A stretch of 54,465 bases of DNA from Gemmatimonadota bacterium (lineage in GTDB: Bacteria; JAAXHH01), in contig JAPPBT010000029.1 of assembly GCA_026702745.1 (NCBI GenBank), positions 1 to 54,465 of the forward strand, in the 5' to 3' direction. The notes beneath the pieces were generated by a model. That model had not been told where the DNA came from. It saw only the letters and a list, made by a program, of their open reading frames with translations, and made no database searches. Shown here one piece after another: positions 24,648-35,100 of this stretch (positions are counted from its first letter, which is position 1; every line of letters starts with the position of its first letter). A program made the position numbers and the translations under genes.

Positions 24648-25841
24648 TTAACGGGCCGGATCCATATCGATCAACAGTGATGCGTCGATGGGATGGTAAT
24701 GATCCGCGGTTTCCATCAGGTCCCGCGCTGTGTTGTGCGGGAAGGAGAACACCTCCACGCGCGGGCCCAGTTCCTTGAGCAGCTGAATCAGCGACACGAA
24801 ATCCCCGTCGCCGCTTGCCAGGATGACGACATCGACCTTCTCGGCAATTCTGATCATGTCGATGGCCATCTCCATGTCCCAGTCGCCTTTCGCCGAGCCG
24901 TCGCTGCGCCGGCGGAGGTCCTTCCGCTTCACCTCGTAGCTGAACTGTTCCAGCATGGTGACGAATCCGCTCTGGTCCACCTCCGGGGTCTGGATCACGT
25001 AGGCGTAGGCGCGTATCAGCCGGCGATCGTTCACGGCGGCCTGCATGAGCTTCTCGAAATCCACCCGCGCCGCAATCCCGTGCTGTTGCCGGGCGGCATA
25101 CCACATGTTCTGCACGTCGATGAAGTGGGCTACCCTTTCAGATTCCGCGCCGCCTTCTTCTCTGAACTGTTCGATCCGTCGCTGCATCTCCCTGACGCGG
25201 TCTTCCAGGATCCGATTCCGTTTTTCGAGGTCCGCGCCGTACCGGCGGGCTTCGATCAGCGCCGGGTCGGTGTCCTCCATCGGGCGGGCGTCCTCCATCG
25301 GACGGGCGTCCTCCATCGGACGGGCGTCCTCCGGTCCGCCGTTCAGGACGGGATCGTCCCGCAGGTAGGGGGACGCCGTCTCCTCCGATACGCCGGACCG
25401 GGGTTGAAAGGCCGGAATCCGGTTCAACCGTTCGATGGCCGGCGCGTAAACCGCCTCCCGTTCGTCCAGCAACATGGCAAAGGTCATCCGGCCGCACTCC
25501 CGGGTATAGGCGTCGGTCCGGTCACTCAGCAGGGAGTTGATGCCTTCGGGGGACGATCTACCGATCTGTTCGATCTCCCGTGAACTGGTTTGGACCAGGG
25601 TCCGGATGACCTGCGCGGCAGTGACTTCCCGCTCGAAGCAGTCCCCGGCGAGTTGGGCGGCGAGCGTGTACATCGGTGCTGTCGCCAGGTCCCGCACATC
25701 CTGGACCAGTCCGCAGATGTGCAGCAGCTTGACGATCAACTGACGGTCGAGGGCGAGTTCCAGGACCCGGGCAAGCCCCTTTTCGTCGATCCTGCTGAAA
25801 AGATGCCGGTAGTCTGCCAGCGCTGTTTTCGAGTTTTCCAT
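24648..25841 (-). CDS. NYN-domain (LabA/DUF88-like) protein
   Basis: This is a 397-residue protein. The C-terminal half (about 225-390) is a PIN-like NYN ribonuclease domain: [15 protein letters not shown], then [14 protein letters not shown] and [22 protein letters not shown], with acidic residues placed for metal-dependent RNA cleavage. A coiled-coil ([20 protein letters not shown]) precedes it. The N-terminal 170 residues are helical and unassigned. I chose the ATG at 25841 ([12 protein letters not shown]); an open extension to 26177 overlaps the aminotransferase gene. An 18-bp repeat adds three ARPMED copies before the coiled coil. The RNA target is unknown. Confidence 0.8.
   Translation of the reverse strand: MENSKTALADYRHLFSRIDEKGLARVLELALDRQLIVKLLHICGLVQDVRDLATAPMYTLAAQLAGDCFEREVTAAQVIRTLVQTSSREIEQIGRSSPEGINSLLSDRTDAYTRECGRMTFAMLLDEREAVYAPAIERLNRIPAFQPRSGVSEETASPYLRDDPVLNGGPEDARPMEDARPMEDARPMEDTDPALIEARRYGADLEKRNRILEDRVREMQRRIEQFREEGGAESERVAHFIDVQNMWYAARQQHGIAARVDFEKLMQAAVNDRRLIRAYAYVIQTPEVDQSGFVTMLEQFSYEVKRKDLRRRSDGSAKGDWDMEMAIDMIRIAEKVDVVILASGDGDFVSLIQLLKELGPRVEVFSFPHNTARDLMETADHYHPIDASLLIDMDPAR
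25273..25334 (-). repeat. 18-bp tandem repeat inside the NYN gene
   Basis: Three 18-bp copies and a partial fourth encode ARPMED repeats between the helical N-terminal part and the coiled coil. The copies differ at one base only, which suggests recent expansion. Confidence 0.92.
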
Positions 25842-25859
25842 GGTTCCGCCGTGCGTTCG

Positions 25860-25912
25860 ACAGGTTGCCGCGGCGCTTCGCGTGCTTTCGGCAGGTCGCC
25901 GCGGAGCTTCGC
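25860..25912. repeat. 22-bp direct repeat between genes
   Basis: CAGGTYGCCGCGGMGCTTCG followed by CG occurs at 25860-25881 and 25891-25912, with two mismatches between copies. It fills most of the 77-base gap between the aminotransferase and NYN genes. Confidence 0.8.
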
Positions 25913-25918
25913 GGTCGG

Positions 25919-27130
25919 TCAACCCGCCAGGGACGACAACCCCTCTTCTACCCGGTCCATGCCCTTTTCGATCACGTCCAGGGTGGTTGCGTAGGAAAAC
26001 CTCAGGCATCCCTCCGATCCGAAGGCGGCGCCCGGCGCCGAGATCACCTGGTACGCCTCCAGCAGGTACATGGCCAGGTCCAGCGATCCTTCGATGGGGC
26101 TGCCGTCGGGCCGTCTGCGGCCCGTATATGCCGAAAGGTCGGGGAAGACGTAGAACGCGCCGCCGGGACGGGCGCACGCCACGCTTCCCATGTTCTGCAG
26201 CCTTCCCATGATGTAGTTCCGCCGGCGGTCGAACGCCCCGATCATGGGGGGCAGGAAGTCCTCGGGGCCGGTCAGCGCGGCAATGGCCGCGTGCTGGGTG
26301 ATGGTGCTCGGATGCAACACCGTCTGCCCCTGGAATTTCGAGACCAGCTCCATCACCTCGGCGGGGCCGGCGGCGTAACCCAGGCGCCAGCCGGTCATGG
26401 CGTACGCCTTGGAAAGTCCGTTGACCACCAGCGCCTGTTCCTTCATCTGCGGATGGAGGGCCGCGATGCTTACGTGGCGATGGCCGTCATAGAGGATCTT
26501 CTCGTACAGTTCGTCCGTGATGACGTATATCCCGGCCTCCATGACCACTTCGGCGATGGCGGCGAGTTCGTCCCGCGAATACACCATGCCCGTGGGATTG
26601 GAGGGGGAGTTGAGCAGGAGCGCCTTGGTCTTCGGCGTAATCGCGGATCGCACCTGGCCGGCCGACACTTTGAAAGCATCGCCCGGTCCCGTGTCCAGCA
26701 CCACCGGAACGGCGCCCGCGAGTTTGACCATCTCGGGATAACTGACCCAGTAGGGCGCCGGGACGAGGACCTCGTCACCTTCGTCACAGATCACGTAGAG
26801 CAGGTTGTACAGGGCGTGCTTGCCGCCGGAGGTCGTCGCAATCTGGTTCGGCGCGTATTCGAGCCCGTTGTCCCTGGCCAGCTTGCGGCAGATCGCTTCC
26901 TTGAGGTTCAGGATGCCGGTCGCGGGCGTGTACCGGGTGATGTTGTCACGGATCGCGGCCATGCCGGCTTCCTTGATATGGTCTGGCGTGGGGAAGTCCG
27001 GCTCGCCCACGGCGAAGTTGAAAACCTCGACGCCATCGCGCTTCATCGCGATGGCCCGCTCGTTGAGTACGGTGGTCGCCGAGGGTGCGATGCGATCCAG
27101 TTTTCGTGAGAGGGGACGGATAGAGGGCAT
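25919..27130 (-). CDS. pyridoxal-phosphate aminotransferase, aspartate type (class I)
   Basis: This 403-residue enzyme has VFNFAVGEPDFPTPDHI near the N terminus, the substrate/cofactor segments NSPSNPTGMVYS and YVITDELYEKILYDG, and the PLP Lys in VVNGLSKAYAMTGWRLGY. Sequence and length match the Ib subgroup of aspartate aminotransferases that also accept other amino acids. The arginine for the distal carboxylate lies near the C terminus (GCLRFSYA). It follows coaD by 49 bases. Confidence 0.92.
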   Translation of the reverse strand: MPSIRPLSRKLDRIAPSATTVLNERAIAMKRDGVEVFNFAVGEPDFPTPDHIKEAGMAAIRDNITRYTPATGILNLKEAICRKLARDNGLEYAPNQIATTSGGKHALYNLLYVICDEGDEVLVPAPYWVSYPEMVKLAGAVPVVLDTGPGDAFKVSAGQVRSAITPKTKALLLNSPSNPTGMVYSRDELAAIAEVVMEAGIYVITDELYEKILYDGHRHVSIAALHPQMKEQALVVNGLSKAYAMTGWRLGYAAGPAEVMELVSKFQGQTVLHPSTITQHAAIAALTGPEDFLPPMIGAFDRRRNYIMGRLQNMGSVACARPGGAFYVFPDLSAYTGRRRPDGSPIEGSLDLAMYLLEAYQVISAPGAAFGSEGCLRFSYATTLDVIEKGMDRVEEGLSSLAG

Positions 27131-27179
27131 GGGAAGGGGGCGGAGGGCGGTGTCTGGCAGTCCTTGGATATCCGGAGGT

Positions 27180-27665
27180 TTAGCTGATCGATCCGCACTT
27201 TTCTGTCAGCGCTTTCAATACGGGAGGCGGGACCTGGTGGCTTACGTCGCCACCGAAACGGAAGACCTCTTTCACGAGCGAAGAACTCACGTACACCGAT
27301 GGTTCGCCGGGAAAGAACGATACCGTGGTAACCAACGGGGCCAGGCGCCGGTTCATGAGCGCCATCTGGGATTCCGTTTCCAGGTCTCCGGCGGAACGAA
27401 CGCCGCGGACGATCGCATGGGCGCCGAGTTTTTTGGCGAGGTCGACCGTCAGCCCGTCCGTCGACATCACTTCGACTCCCGACCAGCCGTCCACGGCCTG
27501 TCGGAACAGGTCCACGCGATCCTCCACCGAAAACATAGGGTGCTTTTCCATGTTGGTCGCAACGGCCACCACCACGCGGTCGAACACGGTCAGCGCCTGT
27601 TTCAGCACATCCAGATGTCCGTTGGTTACAGGATCGAAAGTACCGGGGTAGACCGCAACTTTCAT
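27180..27665 (-). CDS. coaD: pantetheine-phosphate adenylyltransferase
   Basis: This 161-residue enzyme catalyses the penultimate step of coenzyme A synthesis. YPGTFDPVTNGHLDVL contains the nucleotidyltransferase TxGH-type motif, VRGVRSAGDLETE binds 4'-phosphopantetheine, and VYVSSSLVKEVFRFGGD matches the ISS(S/T)xVKE region. The start overlaps the rsmD stop by four bases (ATGA). The rsmD-coaD pair is very widely conserved. Confidence 0.95.
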   Translation of the reverse strand: MKVAVYPGTFDPVTNGHLDVLKQALTVFDRVVVAVATNMEKHPMFSVEDRVDLFRQAVDGWSGVEVMSTDGLTVDLAKKLGAHAIVRGVRSAGDLETESQMALMNRRLAPLVTTVSFFPGEPSVYVSSSLVKEVFRFGGDVSHQVPPPVLKALTEKCGSIS

Positions 27666-28309
27666 CGCCGGGTTCTCGATGAAGGAGGTGGAAGATCGAT
27701 GGGCAGGACTTCCGGCCGGTTCACGGTGGCCGCCGCAACGGGCTGATTTGACGAGACGGGCTGAAAGAAAGACAGCGCCGTGTCACCGATTGTTCGGCTG
27801 CGCGCCAGGTCGAGACCTTCGCAGGATTCCGGTTGGTCGTCTCCCCGATGCTCCAGGACGAGCAGGCCGCCCGGAGCCAACACATTCCGTTCGCCGGCGG
27901 TTCGGACGATTTCCCGTGCTACCGGATCGCCATAGGGCGGATCGGCGAGTATGATGTCCACCGTGCAGGCATGGTCGGCGAGGTGATCGAGACTCCGAAT
28001 AGCGTCTGTCATCCAGATCCTGCTGCTTCCGCGAAACCCACAGCGGTCGAGATTGTCTCTAATCGTCCGGACGGCACGGCGGTCACGGTCGACGAAAAGG
28101 CAGCAGCGCGCACCGCGGCTCAGCGCTTCAATGCCCAGGATTCCTGTGCCGGCGCACACGTCCAGCACCGTACCGTCGACGATTCGCGCCGACAGGATGT
28201 CGAACAACGATCCGCGTACGCGGCTGCCGGTGGGACGGATGTCGCCGGTTACGGACTTCAGCCGACGGCCCCTGGCGATTCCCGTGCCGATTCGGAGCAT
28301 GATTCCCAC
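27662..28309 (-). CDS. rsmD: 16S rRNA (guanine-966-N2)-methyltransferase RsmD
   Basis: This 215-residue enzyme has the start RIGTGIARGRRLKSV, PTGSRVRGSLFDIL, the SAM-binding motif VLDVCAGTGILGIEALSRGA and the catalytic DPPY of ILADPPYGDP. It methylates G966 of 16S rRNA. The C-terminal 40 residues are more divergent than usual. A consensus promoter lies 30 bases upstream, so this is probably the first gene of the long leftward run. Confidence 0.92.
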   Translation of the reverse strand: MGIMLRIGTGIARGRRLKSVTGDIRPTGSRVRGSLFDILSARIVDGTVLDVCAGTGILGIEALSRGARCCLFVDRDRRAVRTIRDNLDRCGFRGSSRIWMTDAIRSLDHLADHACTVDIILADPPYGDPVAREIVRTAGERNVLAPGGLLVLEHRGDDQPESCEGLDLARSRTIGDTALSFFQPVSSNQPVAAATVNRPEVLPIDLPPPSSRTRR

Positions 28310-28338
28310 CTCCGGCCATTACCGTTCGAACCACATCG

Positions 28339-28367
28339 AAAATAGATTTTCAGGGGGTGCATGTCAA
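28339..28367 (-). promoter_or_regulatory. sigma-70-type promoter for rsmD and downstream genes
   Basis: On the minus strand a perfect TTGACA (28362-28367) is followed by a 17-nt spacer and TATTTT (28339-28344). Transcription would begin about 25 bases before the rsmD start. Gaps below 80 bases suggest it could drive rsmD through dprA. Confidence 0.6.
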
Positions 28368-28490
28368 CAAAAAAGCCCGTTGAGAAAACCCGGTTTTCCG
28401 GCGGTTTTCGGGGATTTCCGGCACCCAGGCGCATGGGTCGTTCCGGCACGTAGGCTCACGGGGTCGGCCGGCACTCGGGCACATGCTTCC

Positions 28491-28565
28491 GGCCGGGCGC
28501 CGCCGGGCGCGGCCAGGCGCAACCAGGCGCAACCAGGCGCAACCAGGCGCGGCCAGGCGCAACCA
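28491..28565. repeat. 10-bp tandem repeat, seven copies and a partial eighth
   Basis: Seven consecutive 10-bp units ending in GGCGC (RRCCRGGCGC type) run from 28491 to 28560, followed by AACCA. They lie in the 261-bp gap between the comEA-like gene and rsmD. Just upstream (28415-28490) there is an older, decayed repeat of about 25 bp around the core CCGGCAC. No gene is evident in the gap. Confidence 0.92.
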
Positions 28566-28570
28566 ACCAT

Positions 28571-29092
28571 TCACTTCAGCTCCACCAGAGGTCGTATGCG
28601 TCCGAGTTTGGCGGGACCGATCCCTTTCACTTCGAGCAGCTGCTCGACCGCCTCAAAAGGACCGGACCGCGTCCGGTATTCGATGATCGCCTCCGCCAGT
28701 TTCGGACCGATCCCCGGCAGTTTCTGAAGTTCAAACGCAGGGGCGGTATTTACCGGCACAAGCAGGTTGCCGGTGGAAGAAGCGGACTTCGTAGAGATCC
28801 CGGCGTTCTGGTGCCCCGAGTCCTGCGAGGCAGCCGGGTGTCCCGAATCTGCCCCGATGGTCGAGTGTCCAGCGTCCGACCCGGTGGACGGGAGGCGCGC
28901 GTTCGAATCGTCCGCGGTAGCCGTGGCGGATTCCGTCTCGATACCTGCGTTCAGCCGTCCGTGCGCCTGAACCGGATCCAGGTCGGGCAGGAAACCCGAA
29001 TCGTACTGTTTCACCAGCAGAATTGCGGCGCCGGCCAGCATGCTGACCGCGACGAAGATGACGGCCTGTATTTCCCCTTTAGTCATAATCAC
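28571..29092 (-). CDS. ComEA-like membrane-anchored helix-hairpin-helix protein
   Basis: This 173-residue protein has a hydrophobic anchor (residues about 9-27), a long low-complexity Ser/Gly/Asp/His-rich stalk (about 45-105) and a C-terminal pair of helix-hairpin-helix motifs: LQKLPGIGPKLAEAIIEYR and LLEVKGIGPAKLGRIRP. This matches ComEA, which binds double-stranded DNA outside the inner membrane during uptake. With dprA further along it suggests natural competence. The stalk repeats GHST/GHPA/GHQN around Asp-Ser-Gly. Confidence 0.82.
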   Translation of the reverse strand: MIMTKGEIQAVIFVAVSMLAGAAILLVKQYDSGFLPDLDPVQAHGRLNAGIETESATATADDSNARLPSTGSDAGHSTIGADSGHPAASQDSGHQNAGISTKSASSTGNLLVPVNTAPAFELQKLPGIGPKLAEAIIEYRTRSGPFEAVEQLLEVKGIGPAKLGRIRPLVELK

Positions 29093-29104
29093 CCTCGGAG
29101 CAAA

Positions 29105-32100
29105 TCAGTTGAAGACGAACTCGGTCCACAGCCCGCCGCCTCGGCGAAGCCGCTTCTGCTGGGTGACCACGTTCAGTGTATTCGTCAATTCAAGTGTCAA
29201 GCCGCCGCGGACGTACCTGCTGAAGCGATAGTCCGTCGTAACCGAGAAACGGTTCTGATTCTGGCCGTTGTTTGCCTGGAAGTCGCCGCCTATCCGGGAG
29301 ATCAGCGTCCTGTTGGAGTTCCGGGTGAATTGCAGCCGGGCGTTGATGTCCCCGCTCGTTCTCCTCCCGAAGATCCGGACACCGGGCCGGAGTCGGTAGT
29401 CTACGGCAATGGTCATCGACCTGGTCTGTAGTTTCTGATCGGTCGCGTTCCGCCCGAACTGGGTCAGTCCGTCCGACGTAGTGAAATTACCTCTCAGCAC
29501 CAGTCCCGCGTTCAGGTCGAAAACGAATCCGAACAGTGGAGACAAGGTCGTCGTGGTCGTCCGGGTGATGGCGGATTCGCCGGGGTCCGCACCACCCGTC
29601 GCAGCGCCCTGCGCAACCGCCAGGTCCTGTTGCTTCAGGTCGGTACTCTTGCTGTTGCGTCGCGAGAACCCGCTGGACAATTCGATCCGACGGAACAGCC
29701 GGCCGAATTCGCCCATGCTCCTGGGATTGGGACTCCAGCGCAGGTTCATTTCCGGCCACGTGGTGTTGCGCTGCTTCCGGTTCAGGGTCGTGGATCGGTT
29801 ATGGGTCGATACCCATGTAGGCCTGATGGAAAAAGTCGCTCCACGGTAATTGATTCCCGTTCCGACGTTGAAGGACGACCGGTTCGCTTCCGATTCCTGG
29901 TTGCGCTGGATGCCGCTAACCCCGTCGCCGGTCCCCAGGGTATCGAACGGTACGGAAAAATAGTCCGACAGTCCCATGCGCTCACGCAGGGTCGGGCGGG
30001 AGACCGCATTGAAAAAGTTCTGATTGCGGCTGACCGTAAAACTGAGGGTGACCGGCGAGAGATTGTTCAAGACGGTGACAAACCGATCCGCCAGGTTACG
30101 CCTGAACCATCCGGAATCTCCCGGTTCCGATCGCCTCGAAGTGCTCCCGAAAACGTTCGATACCATCCTGGCCATGTTGACGTTGGTACGCACGCCCTGC
30201 TGGTTGTTGAACGTGATGGTCCGCGCTTCCGGAGAAGCGCCGACAAGTTGAAGCTGTGGATTCCGGTTTTCCGCGTATGAAGTGGTAAAATTGTAGGAAG
30301 GCCTGAACCAGGTGGTGATCTCGGGGCGGTAGTCGAGGCCCAGGTTCTGGCGGAAGCTGGTTTCCGGTCCGAATTCGAGGCTGGTAAAGGATACGGTGGA
30401 ATCGGACTTCATGTCGTTGGAAACGGCAAGGTTGTAGTTCATTCTCAATGACCTGAATGGTTCCATGATCGCCCGGATGTTACGATTCAGATACCGGGTG
30501 AATCGTTCGCTCCGGTCCGAGATGACCGAAGGGGTCTCGCTGGTATCTCCGGCCTCGACGGTCCGCCCCGGCCTGTTGAGATAAATCCGCCTGTCGCGGT
30601 TTATCTCCGAGAACAACTCCAGTCGAACAGGGAACGGGTTGAACGTCAGTCCTGAAATGAAATCCGGCAGCGGCATCCATCCGAGAATCGGCCACTGGAT
30701 CCTCTTGCGCGGGGTCAGGTTGTATTGCAGCCTTGCCCGGTAGGCCCCGGTGGTATCGATCCTGGAAACGGAGTGCCGGAAATAGTTGGTCGACGTGTAG
30801 TCGAACCGGATGCGTTCCAGGGTCCAGGCGACGAAGGGATTCGTGGAACCGACCCGCTTGGAGATGGAAGTCGAAAAGGACCGGTCGGTGTTCTCCGTGC
30901 GCTGTGCTTCGCGCTGTTCGCTGTTCAGCAGGACGATGTCGGAGCCGACCTGCAACCGGGGCAGCCTGAGGTCGTTTCTCCAGCGGAGTCGCACCGGAAC
31001 GGACAGCCCCCAGTTTTCCGGCAGCATGTTACCCAGGTTCAACAGGGTGGAGAAGTTCATCACGGTGGTCCTGCTCCCCGCTTCTTCACCGCCTATCCGG
31101 CGGAAGTGGCTGCCCACGCTTCTGACGGTCCCGAACAGCGAGAACACGTCAGCAAAATCGGCGTCTATTTTCAAGCGGCCGGCCAGGCCCCGGTCGCGCC
31201 TGACATCACCGGCCCTCAGTTCGTCCAGCCAGAGCTCGCCACCCTCGAGTTCGGTATCGTAAGGGTTGTAGATCCCGACTGTGATATGGCGGATCCGGGC
31301 CAGCGCGGGTGCTCCGAGTACCCTGTATTGCTTGTTCCCTTCCAACTCGGCGATGGCCACTGTACTTCCCGTGCCCGGCGGCCCCTCCTTGAAACGCACG
31401 GGACGTTCCTTCCCGTCGCTCAGTATGACCGAATAGGTGGTATCCGCCGTCGTCGCCGTCACCCGCGCGGCTTCAGTTTCGCTTTTCAGAATCGTGAGGT
31501 CGTCGAAAACGACCCTGAGATGATTCGCATCGTCCCAGCCCGGGACCACGCGGGTCCTGTATTCGTAATAGTCAAATTCACCGCTGCCGAATCGTATGAA
31601 AAACTCGGGCGACCGATCGCCTTCGAAATGATCCGAACCGTGGATGTACAATCTCAGGGAGTTATACAATGTATAGTCCTGGAAGGTAAACAGCGTTCGG
31701 TAGGCCTGGGCGCTGTGGTGAGGCTGCAGGTTGGTATAGGTAAGGCTCAGCGACTGCTCCTTGATCTGCAGGCCGGTTACCCGATCGTACTCGATGATCG
31801 CGCCGGGCGGCGTAGTGTAGTCCCCCGGGTTGTCGTAGGTGTTCTTCACGGCCACATCAAAAGTCTCCTCGTATTCCGCCAGCTTTTCGTCCGGTACAGG
31901 GAAACCGCTGGAATCGGTGATGGCCCCTTGAAAGTCTTCCTGCCACTGGTTGCCCACGATGTTGATGGAGGCGATGCGCATCTGTACCGGTTCGTTGACC
32001 ATCGTGATCCAGAGCCGGACCGTTTCGATCCGGTCGAACCTCGGCATGCCCACCGAACCGTCGTACGCCCGGTTTGACGTTACGCCCCCGCCCACCATCG

Positions 32101-35100
32101 CCTCCGTGTCCGCGTTGCCCTGCACACCCGTGTCGTCCGCCGTTGGACTCGCGCCGGTCGAACCGGCGCCGGCCGGATCGGCGCCGGACACTCCGGTGTC
32201 CAGCGGAATGCGGTACAGACGCCAGCTGTCCGGGTTCTCCCAGTTGGATCGCTCCTGGTCGCCGCCGGCTACGAACATCGTGTCTTCGTGATCCGGACTC
32301 AGATTCACGACGAACTTGAAGAAATCGTTTTGTACATCGAGGAACCCGGAGTAATCGAGGTCTTCGGTATCGGGACGCCGGTTCTGGTCCGGATCGCTGG
32401 CATTGACTTCCGGTCCATTGATTTTGCTGTAGTCGACCTGGTCGACGGGCACGTTGCCGCCCTGTGTGCCTTCGAAGGCGAAGTTGTCTCCGTGCGGGTC
32501 CGGATTCGTTACTGGGTTGAAACCGGCCTCGTCCTCGTCACGCAGGCCGTCCAGGCCGATGTCTTCTTCTGGTTCCAGGAGGTTGTTTCCGAAACCGTCG
32601 CTACGATCATCTTCCGTATCCAGCCGCCCGTCGTCGTTGACGTCCTCGCTGATCACGCCGAGGTCGATGTGCAGTTCGCCACGGTTTCCATTCACCCACA
32701 ACTCGATGAAACGGCTGCGCGTCTGGTCGACGTAGCTTCCGGACAGCGGATGCATCAACCCGCCCCAACGGTTCATCACGTCATCCGGTCCCATTGGCTG
32801 CCCCGGCGCGTTGAAAGTAGAATCCGCGTGTATACCACCCCAGCGCAGGTCGGGTTCCGTGGGATCGAATTCCATGATCAGCACGTGCTGCAGCTGGTCG
32901 CGGCCCGTGACCTCGCGCGTTGGATAGATCTGCCGGACGTCGACCTGCTCCAGGGGATTGTACCAGGTCAATCGGCCCCGCTGGCCGTGCGTATGCCGAT
33001 CGGGCGGACTGGACGGCCGCCAGCCGCTGCGGCGCACGCCCAGGTCGGTTTCCTCCTTGCTCCCTTCGAAATCGTCTATGAACCCGTCGCCCAGGATATT
33101 GGGGTTGGGTACGCTCTGGGCCAGTTCGGCCTCGATGATCAGCGAGGACGCCTCGTCCCCGAGGTCCGCGGGGGAGATGAAATCCATGAAGGAAGTCATA
33201 AAGTCCGGTTCGAACTCCAGGCGCGCATCGATCCCCCACATCATGTAGCGCCCGGTTTCGCGGCCGATCCGGGATTTCTGTTCCAGCGACTTGTCGGACC
33301 GGTACAGCAGGGTGCCCTTAATCCAGGACCGTTCGCTGAACTGATATTCGCCCTGCAGCCCGAGCAGGGTGTTCGACACGGGCTTGAAGAACGGGGCGAA
33401 CTGAAACTGGACCGTCACGTCGGCATCCGGGGTCAGGGCTTCCTCATTCGTGAAGCGGATCTGTCCGACCTCGTACAGAATGATGTAGTCCGTACCCCGC
33501 TGCAGTTGCTGGCCGTTCAACCGGACGATTTCACTTCCCTCGATGATGTTGGTCCGCCCGAGCGCATACTGGGACAACTGGTTCCGGTATTCGACCTCAA
33601 GGAAGTACTTGTGCAGCCTGCTGTGCTCCCTGATGATCTGTTCGTTCGAAAGGTTGTATATCCCGGGCGTTTCGTCGGGAAGGCCATCGTCCTGCGTATC
33701 CGGATAGGCCAACTGACCGGCGGAGTTCCGGGTCAGCATCGGCGCGAAGGGATACTGGTCGGGAAAGATCAGCTCGCCCCGCTCGAAATTGATCAGCGAG
33801 TAGTCGATATCGACACGCCGGTCGGGCTCGGAGTGGGCGTCCACTCCCCTTCGGTCGAGCCCCAGCAGCTGGACGTAAGGTGTTCCGTTCTCGTCGATCT
33901 CACTGTGTTCGCCTTCGGATTCGATGCGGTAGATCCTCAGGTCGAAGCTATTCGGATCGATATCCGTCTGGCCCAGGTAGTACACGTTACGCCACTCGTA
34001 CTGCCAGGTACCCCACTGGGAGGGATCGTCCTGCACATCGGGAGGCCTTTCCTGCTGCCGCTTGAGCAGGCGCAGCAGCGGGACGTCGCCGTCGAGGCGG
34101 CCGTACTTTCTGATTTCTCCGTCCAGGTTCACGGTCTCGTAGTACACCGCGAGCATGTCGTCTTCCTGGAGGGGCGTATTCAGCGCGATGTAGCCGAATT
34201 GTTCGTTTATGTAGAACTCGTCGGACTCCAGGAACCTGAACTTTCCTTCAATGAATTCACCTTCCTCGGAACCCTGGATGAGCACGCCCTCGGCGTCGTA
34301 CACCGGGGGCTCCGGGAAAGCGCTGGCATTGACCAGCCTGGCCTGGTTGGTGAGCGTCACCTGCCCCGACACGTAGACCTGGATCAACCGGACCGAGTCC
34401 TCCGCCGCGATGTGGGAACCGTTTACGTCCCTGCGCGAGAAGTTCCGGCGGTACCGTTCGTCAATGAAATAGTACGTCCTGCGCCTGAAGTCGAGGTCCC
34501 TGATCGACCGGTTGGAACCCTGCGAGCCCGCCTGGAACGTGGCCGACTCCCCTTCCCCTTTCTCCTGGCTGGCGATCGCGGTCAGGTGGAAGCCGCCGAG
34601 CTGCCCCGTCGTTTTGATCCCGAACAGTCCGGTGTGCTGTTGCGTGTATCCCGTGAACTCCGTGTTCTTCAGTTCGAGGGAGACGTTGCCCGCCTCGAAG
34701 CTCTTCAATATGCCGTTCCCTTCCCGTCCGTCGTCGAAGACATCCTGGTAGCGGATGGCGAGGTTGTTGTCGAGATCTGTGAACGCTTCGCTGTTCTGCC
34801 TGATGTTCACCTCGATCTTCTCGCCGATGTTCCCCGTAACGGTAAACTCCTGGTTTTGCTTCATGGAAACGTTTGGCGTGCGGGAAAACCGGTTGGTCGC
34901 CGTGCTCGCGCTGCCTTCGGTCCATTCGCTGGCCATGTCCATCTCTATGCGCTGGTTTCCGAGAATTCGGATTACGGGCGATCCGCCGCCAAGAAAAGTA
35001 GGCAGGTTCACCGGCACATCAAGGGTCAGCAGGCCTTCCTGGCTGAGACGCGTTTGGGTGTCGAAGACGTAGGACAGCACGGACGTCCGCCACATTCTTC

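Noticed and set aside
28491-28565. CRISPR-like array
   Set aside because: The 10-bp units are contiguous with no spacers, and there are no cas genes.
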